Positions 59,766 to 64,000 of a stretch of DNA of 64,000 bases are shown here, in pieces. The notes beneath the pieces are model-generated. The model was not told where the DNA came from and searched no databases. It saw only the letters and a list, made by a program, of their open reading frames with translations. The stretch spans positions 744,001-808,000 of the forward strand of contig NZ_CP021404.1 of NCBI RefSeq assembly GCF_002504165.1, written 5' to 3'. The DNA is from Pacificitalea manganoxidans. Lineage in GTDB: Bacteria > Pseudomonadota > Alphaproteobacteria > Rhodobacterales > Rhodobacteraceae. How positions within the stretch are numbered: position 1 is the stretch's first letter; each line of letters begins with the position of its first letter. The translations under genes and the position numbers were made by a program.

Positions 59766-59886
59766 GCCGGGAAGATAGGAGGCGCGATAAGCGGGCGGGG
59801 CTTCCCAATCGCCCCTGCGCCCCTATCATCAGCCTGACGCGACGGTCCCCGCCGCACGCCCGCAGACGAAAGGATCACTCCCTCCC

Positions 59887-60894
59887 ATGACCGCCCCGTT
59901 CCAGACGCTCGACGCGTTCCGCAGCCTGATCGCCGAGTTGCCCGGCCCCGATGCCGACGCGCTGGAGGCCGCTCGCGCCCGCAACGCCCGGCTGGTGAAG
60001 CCGGTGGGCGCGTTGGGCCGGATGGAGGATCTGGCGATCTGGTATGCAGGCTGGCGCGGCAGCGAAGTGCCGGTCGTTGATCAGCCGCAAATCGTGATCT
60101 TTGCCGCGACGCATGGTGTGGCGGAACGCGGGATTTCCGCGCATCGCGCCGCTGCCACCCGCGAGATGGTCGAGAATTTCGCGCTGGGCGGGGCGGCGAT
60201 CAACCAGTTGGCCCAATCCGTGCGCGCGATGTTGCAGATGGTGGAGCTGGAGCTTGACCATCCCAGTCAGGATATTTCCGCAGGCCCCGCGTTGAGCGAG
60301 GAAGATCTGCTGGCCGCGCTGCGCCGGGGCTGGGATGCGGTGAACCCCCATGCCGATCTGCTGGTGCCGGGTGACATGGCGGTGGGCAACACGACCTGCG
60401 CGGCCGCGATGGCCGCCGCGCTCTACGGTGGCGATCCGGCGCGCTGGGTGGGCAAGGACGGCGCGATGGACGATGCCGCGCTCGCCCGTAAGGTCGAGTT
60501 GGTGGAAACGGCCCTTCGGCAGCAGCCAGACGCCACCTCCGCCGATCCGCTGAAGGTCTTGCAGGGCTTGGGCGGTCGCGACATCGCCGCCATGACGGGC
60601 GCCATCGTCGCCGCCCGCGCGCAAGGCACGCCGGTGATCCTCGACAGCTATGCCTGCTGCGCGGCGGCGGCGGTGCTGGCGGCACTCGACCCCGCCGCCA
60701 TCGATCATGTCGTGGCGGGCCAGCAGGGCGCGGAGCCGGGGCAGGGGTTGTTGCTCGAAAACCTTGGGCTGGAGCCGCTTCTGTCGCTGGGGCTTAACAT
60801 GGGCGAAGGCTGCGGCGGCGCGCTGGCCATCGGCGTCATCCGCAGTGCGGTCGCCTGTCATGCGGGCATGATCGAGCGCGAAGAGGTGATCTGA
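59887..60894 (+). CDS. cobT: Nicotinate-nucleotide--dimethylbenzimidazole phosphoribosyltransferase
   Basis: A 335-residue CobT. FAATHGVAERGISAH, NFALGGAAINQLA, GDMAVGNTTCAAAM and the C-terminal NMGEGCGGALA with the catalytic glutamate are family signatures. It makes alpha-ribazole phosphate for the lower ligand of cobalamin. No other cobalamin gene is adjacent. Confidence 0.95.
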   Translation: MTAPFQTLDAFRSLIAELPGPDADALEAARARNARLVKPVGALGRMEDLAIWYAGWRGSEVPVVDQPQIVIFAATHGVAERGISAHRAAATREMVENFALGGAAINQLAQSVRAMLQMVELELDHPSQDISAGPALSEEDLLAALRRGWDAVNPHADLLVPGDMAVGNTTCAAAMAAALYGGDPARWVGKDGAMDDAALARKVELVETALRQQPDATSADPLKVLQGLGGRDIAAMTGAIVAARAQGTPVILDSYACCAAAAVLAALDPAAIDHVVAGQQGAEPGQGLLLENLGLEPLLSLGLNMGEGCGGALAIGVIRSAVACHAGMIEREEVI

Positions 60895-60895
60895 G

Positions 60896-60911
60896 CGCCC
60901 GGCACCGGGCG
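60896..60911. terminator. Short convergent hairpin
   Basis: CGCCCG-GCAC-CGGGCG between the converging cobT and CoA-binding genes, 2 bases after the cobT stop. Compact and symmetric, but with no T run. Confidence 0.4.
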
Positions 60912-60916
60912 GGGCA

Positions 60917-61339
60917 TTATAGCCCCAGCCGCGGGATTTCGATCGCCGGGCAGCGGTCCATGACCACCTTCACCCCTGCGGCGCGGGCCCGGTCTGCGGC
61001 TGCGTCATCGACAACGCCCAATTGCATCCAGACGGCCTTCAGCCCGTCGAGATATTGCAGAGCGTCATCCACGACCTCGCCCGCCTTTTCGGACCGGCGG
61101 AAGATGTCGACCATGTCCACGCGGCCTTCGATATCCGACAAATGCGCGACAACCGTTTCGCCCAGAACCTTCTTGCCCGCATGGCCGGGATTGACCGGGA
61201 CGACCCGGTAGCCGTGGGTCGCCAGAAACCGCGCGACCGAATTCGACGCCCGGCCGGGATTGGGCGACCAGCCGACGACGGCGATGGTCTTTACGCTGCG
61301 CAGCAGCTCGATCAGGTCGGTATCTGTGTTTCGGCTCAT
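60917..61339 (-). CDS. CoA-binding domain protein (YccU-like)
   Basis: A 140-residue Rossmann-fold protein: IAVVGWSPNPGRASNSVARFL, YRVVPVNPGHAGKKVLGE and AVWMQLGVVDDAA are typical of the stand-alone succinyl-CoA-synthetase-alpha-like CoA-binding proteins. The ATG at 61339 (MSRNTDTDLIELL) is used. Function unknown; perhaps acyl-CoA sensing. Confidence 0.9.
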   Translation of the reverse strand: MSRNTDTDLIELLRSVKTIAVVGWSPNPGRASNSVARFLATHGYRVVPVNPGHAGKKVLGETVVAHLSDIEGRVDMVDIFRRSEKAGEVVDDALQYLDGLKAVWMQLGVVDDAAADRARAAGVKVVMDRCPAIEIPRLGL

Positions 61340-61383
61340 AGGGGATATTTGGAGCGGGCCCGGCGCAGAACCAGAGAGCCGCC

Positions 61384-61415
61384 AAAAAAAAGCGCCCGGT
61401 ACAGGGACCGGGCGC
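61384..61415 (-). terminator. Intrinsic terminator, minus strand
   Basis: A perfect 9-bp GC-rich stem (61392-61400 with 61407-61415) and 6-base loop, followed on the minus strand by eight T residues. It ends either the rlmB transcript, about 145 bases after its stop, or a short RNA starting near 61474. Confidence 0.85.
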
Positions 61416-61474
61416 AGAGTTACGGAACGAGGGACAGTGAAGTGAGGCACGAACGTTCCGTGTTCGCGCCTCCT
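61384..61474 (-). ncRNA. Possible short RNA or leader between rlmB and the CoA-binding gene
   Basis: On the minus strand TTGGAG (61503-61508) and TAAATC (61481-61486), 16 bases apart, resemble a promoter. Transcription from near 61474 would reach the strong terminator after about 90 bases. No frame inside has a credible start. The terminator could instead simply end rlmB. Confidence 0.25.
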
Positions 61475-61561
61475 GATGCAGATTTAGCCGCTTTCGGATT
61501 TTCTCCAAGCCCCCTCACCAATGTGTGATTATTTTCTTGCCTGTGACATTGGCGCCACAAA

Positions 61562-62413
61562 TTACTCCGCGTCATCCTGTGGCAGATCCGCCGTGGCGGG
61601 GGCTGGGGCCGCGCCGGCGTCCACCGCATCAGGGTCGCCTGCCGCGCGCGTGGCATATAGCGCGACAGCCGCCGCATTCGACACGTTGAGCGATCCAAAT
61701 CCTGCTGCGAACTCGATTCGCACCAGCCGGTCACAGGTTTCTTTTGTGCGCTCGCGCAGGCCCGGCCCCTCGGCCCCCAGCACCAGCCCCAAGGGCAGAT
61801 CGGCGACCGGCGCGGCGACCTGACCCAGCGGCGTGTCGGCTTCGCCGTCCAGCCCGTAGAAGGTGTAGCCAAGCTTTTTCAGCCGCTCCATCGTGTCGGC
61901 AAGGTTCTTCACCCGCAGATAGGGCTGGCGTTCCAGCGCGCCCGATGCGGTCTTGGCCAGCGCGCCGGTTTCGGGGGCCGAATGGCGATGCGGGGCAATC
62001 ACGGCGCGGGCGCCGAACACCTCGGCCGAACGCAGGATCGCGCCCACGTTATGCGGGTCGGTCACCCGGTCCAGCAGCACCAGACGCGGCGCGCCCATGC
62101 CCGGCTCGCACAGGTCTTCCAACGGACCCCAGTCGAGCGGTTTGACCTCCAGCGCCGCGCCCTGATGGACCGAGCCGGGATCGAGCGGCGCGGGGAATTT
62201 GCGCGGATCGGCGATCTCAGGCTCCATCCCCGATGCCGCGACCGCCTCGGCCAGCTTGTCGGCGGCGTTGCGGGTCAGCACCAGTCGCAGCCGTTCCCGG
62301 CGCGGGTTCATCAGCGCGTCGCGCACCGCGTGCAGCCCGAACAGCCAGACGGTTTCGGCGGCGGCGGCGCGGCGGGCGCGCTCCTTGTCGATGACCCAGG
62401 TCGGTTTCTTCAT
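61562..62413 (-). CDS. rlmB: 23S rRNA (guanosine-2'-O-)-methyltransferase, RlmB/TrmH family
   Basis: A 283-residue SpoU methyltransferase. An N-terminal substrate-binding domain (VWLFGLHAVRDAL) is followed by the SPOUT knot domain with LDRVTDPHNVGAILRSAEVFG, LVLGAEGPGLR and SLNVSNAAAVALY, motifs 1 to 3. It methylates a guanosine in 23S rRNA (G2251 in E. coli). The first 18 residues are basic. It is divergent from tRNA-Tyr. Confidence 0.9.
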   Translation of the reverse strand: MKKPTWVIDKERARRAAAAETVWLFGLHAVRDALMNPRRERLRLVLTRNAADKLAEAVAASGMEPEIADPRKFPAPLDPGSVHQGAALEVKPLDWGPLEDLCEPGMGAPRLVLLDRVTDPHNVGAILRSAEVFGARAVIAPHRHSAPETGALAKTASGALERQPYLRVKNLADTMERLKKLGYTFYGLDGEADTPLGQVAAPVADLPLGLVLGAEGPGLRERTKETCDRLVRIEFAAGFGSLNVSNAAAVALYATRAAGDPDAVDAGAAPAPATADLPQDDAE

Positions 62414-62560
62414 GATTCTGGCCCCTGCTTTCGGCGGTTCGGCGGATGGTCTTGCGTCGTGGGTCGCCTGTCCGGGCTTGGTGATGCCCGCTCACGCGAC
62501 GTCGTGGTGATGCTTCGCCCGCCTTGGGCAAATCGGGCGGAAAGCGCAAGGAATTTCCTG

Positions 62561-62589
62561 TTGACCCTCTCAGGCGGCTTGGCTATTCA
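62561..62589 (+). promoter_or_regulatory. Sigma-70-type promoter of tRNA-Tyr
   Basis: TTGACC (62561-62566) and TATTCA (62584-62589), exactly 17 bases apart, place the start near 62596, just before the mature tRNA 5' end. Confidence 0.75.
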
Positions 62590-62600
62590 CCCCCAGCGTC

Positions 62601-62684
62601 GGGCGACGTGCTGCAAGGTGCGGCAGCGGACTGTAACTCCGCCGGGGAGACCCACGCCTGGTTCGATTCCAGGGTCGCCCACCA
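62601..62684 (+). tRNA. tRNA-Tyr (anticodon GTA), CCA encoded
   Basis: Acceptor arms GGGCGAC (62601-62607) and GTCGCCC (62674-62680), then ACCA. D-arm GCTG/CGGC, anticodon stem GCGGA/TCCGC around loop CTGTAAC, a long 14-base class II variable arm and T-arm CCTGG-TTCGATT-CCAGG. The GTA anticodon and long variable arm identify tyrosine. A weak CACCACC/GGTGGTG hairpin overlaps the 3' end. Confidence 0.95.
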
Positions 62685-62769
62685 CCACCCCTCCAGGGTT
62701 AGGTGGTGATCCCGACGCAAAACCCCATTATAAGCGTTAAGACACGGCAGTTCCGCCCTCGCCTCTGCG

Positions 62770-63237
62770 TCATCCTTCGGTCGTGATGCGGGCCGTGGCC
62801 CCGTTGCGGCTGATCCGCAGGGTCGCGCCGCTGCGCGGATGCGGGGCCCAGTAATCGGTGATTGGATCGAACCACGGGTCCAGCTCCGCCCCTTGGGAGG
62901 CTGAGATAAACGGCAGCCAGACGCGCGGATCGTAAAACCGAAACAGCCCGACCTGCCCTGACGGCAGCATGGCCTGCATGTTCCGCCTCAACGCGCGCCG
63001 CGTGGCTGCACGCTCCGCCGTCGAATGGCAGGTGATTCCCCATGCCCGTGGCCAACCGTAGCTTTGCAGCGCGTCGCGAAACGGGCTCTCCGGGCGCAAT
63101 TCTACGATATAGGGCGCGGCACGGGCCAATTCCGGGTCAAGCGTTCCGGCAAACAGGCTTTCGGCGCCGGGTTCGCGGATCAACAGGTTGTAGATCGCAT
63201 CATCGCGGGCGGCGTCGATCAGGGCGAAATGCGGCAT
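62770..63237 (-). CDS. DUF4123 domain protein, type VI secretion adaptor-like
   Basis: A 155-residue protein. It starts HFALIDAARDDAIYNLL and contains YIVELRPESPF, WGITCHSTAE and FRFYDPRVWLPFI, the DUF4123 pattern of chaperone/adaptor proteins that load effectors on VgrG or PAAR tips. It begins 5 bases after the PAAR gene. The ATG at 63237 is used; the longer open frame overlaps the PAAR gene. The cognate effector is not in the window. Confidence 0.85.
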   Translation of the reverse strand: MPHFALIDAARDDAIYNLLIREPGAESLFAGTLDPELARAAPYIVELRPESPFRDALQSYGWPRAWGITCHSTAERAATRRALRRNMQAMLPSGQVGLFRFYDPRVWLPFISASQGAELDPWFDPITDYWAPHPRSGATLRISRNGATARITTEG

Positions 63238-63242
63238 GGGGC

Positions 63243-63920
63243 TCAGCGGGCCGGGCCGGATGCGGGACCAGTGCCGCCGGGTGCGCCGCCATCCAGCGCG
63301 CTGTCCTCTGCGGCGGCGCGGTCGCGGGTTTCGGCCTCCGCTGCGGCGCGGGCGCAAGCCTCGCAAAAGGGCATGCCGCTGGCGGCGGCGTCGCGCAACG
63401 CCTGCGCTTGGTGAGCCGGGGCGGGCAGGGCTGGTTGCGATGACAGCGCGCGTCCATCGGTGGCAGCCCCTTGGCCGCGTGGTCCTTCGGGCAGCCCCTG
63501 TGCCGCGCTGCCGGATCGGTGGCTGTCCACGGCTTGCCCCTGCGGGACACCGCCGGGCGCGGCCCCCGCGCCGCCGCCTGCCATGCTGCCCGCTCCGCCG
63601 CCGCCACCCCCGCCGCCAGCACCGCCCACGCCGATCAGAACGGTTGGCGCGCCGGCGACGATCATCCCGCCATGGGCCGTGGCGTCGCCCACACGCGCGG
63701 CCGGGACGTTACAGACCAGCACCGTCGGGCACCCGGCGACGATCACGTCAGGCGGCCCGACGCAGGTGCATTGATCGCCGATCCGCGCTTGGGGAAGGTT
63801 GACGGTCAGGACCGTCGGCGCACCCATGATGATCGGGCCGCCGACATGGGGCACGGGTGGGGTGCCCGGTGTGATCATCGGGCAGACATGCATGTCACCA
63901 ATACGCGCGGCGAGGACCAT
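63243..63920 (-). CDS. PAAR-domain protein with glycine-rich extension
   Basis: A 225-residue protein. The PAAR region (1-97) has repeated ARIGD/ARVGD and GAPTVL units and CVGPPDVIVAGCPTVLV, forming the sharp tip of a type VI spike. It is followed by a Gly/Ala/Pro-rich linker (98-165) and a short C-terminal tail with MPFCEAC (C186, C189). AAGGAA precedes the ATG. It is coupled to the DUF4123 adaptor; a VgrG gene probably lies beyond the window end. The last 80 bases hold no other gene I can support. Confidence 0.87.
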   Translation of the reverse strand: MVLAARIGDMHVCPMITPGTPPVPHVGGPIIMGAPTVLTVNLPQARIGDQCTCVGPPDVIVAGCPTVLVCNVPAARVGDATAHGGMIVAGAPTVLIGVGGAGGGGGGGGAGSMAGGGAGAAPGGVPQGQAVDSHRSGSAAQGLPEGPRGQGAATDGRALSSQPALPAPAHQAQALRDAAASGMPFCEACARAAAEAETRDRAAAEDSALDGGAPGGTGPASGPAR

Positions 63921-64000
63921 GATGGTTTCCTTGCGCTGGTCGGGCGAAATATGCCCGCATTATCCTGTGCCGGACCGCCAAGGGGCGGGCCTGAAATCGT

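Noticed and set aside
1-64000. Mobile elements, CRISPR arrays or integrated islands
   Set aside because: No transposase, integrase, terminal inverted repeats, spaced repeats or attachment-site duplication was seen. The tRNA-Tyr 3' end is not repeated that I can find in the window.

Overview
This looks like a chromosomal stretch from a Rhodobacterales/Roseobacter-type alphaproteobacterium. The grounds are high GC, tightly packed operons with ATGA and TGATG overlaps, many binding-protein transporters (one TRAP, three ABC), IclR/LysR/GntR/XRE regulators beside catabolic genes, a RibH2-type lumazine synthase under an FMN riboswitch, and a BigR/SqrR-type persulfide regulator. I see no insertion sequence, integrase, prophage, CRISPR array, rRNA or replication origin. 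One tRNA (Tyr) is present.

Layout. 1-223: 5' part of an EamA transporter. 341-6694 (minus): LysR regulator, flavin monooxygenase-like protein, variant M19 dipeptidase, M81/MlrC peptidase and class V aminotransferase; facing it at 6816-10735 (plus), a TRAP transporter and two CMD/AhpD-fold proteins. 10793-15815 (minus): ThDP enzyme, XRE-cupin regulator, gabT and gabD, with a shared candidate operator ahead of the ThDP gene and of gabT. 16105-24571 (plus): IclR regulator, two proteins of unknown function, a second variant M19 dipeptidase, a polyamine-type ABC importer and a RidA-like protein. 24644-33930: a sulfated-sugar locus with D-lyxose-isomerase family protein, mutarotase-like protein and sulfatase on the minus strand, and IclR regulator, sugar ABC importer and formylglycine-generating enzyme on the plus strand. 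33950-34654: FMN riboswitch and ribH. 34704-36906: persulfide module (dioxygenase-like hydrolase, two YeeE/YedE halves, ArsR-type sensor). 36965-46975: oligopeptide-type ABC operon with M20 and M24 proteins, and a divergent GntR/UTRA regulator.

47085-51907: PepSY membrane protein, then a run of small envelope proteins (DUF6152-like secreted protein, two related membrane proteins, HupE/UreJ, membrane-anchored periplasmic protein). 51987-58802 (minus): stress-type envelope module (TerC, tiny membrane ORF, XpaC, TelA, DUF2927 lipoprotein, SPFH-GYF protein, zinc-ribbon protein). 58803-59204: no protein gene, but a likely small structured RNA with a terminator. 59205-62413: GNAT acetyltransferase, cobT, CoA-binding protein, rlmB. 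62601-62684: tRNA-Tyr. 62770-63920: type VI secretion accessory pair (DUF4123, PAAR) running off the window.

Most of the first 47 kb is import-and-degrade cassettes: a transporter, hydrolases that open the substrate, and a local regulator, usually divergent. The least explained parts are the two unknown proteins at 16872-19285, the envelope module at 48361-51907, the paired loss of canonical metal ligands in several peptidase-fold enzymes, and the RNA candidate at about 58941-59097. All functional calls rest on reading the sequence; no database search was run.
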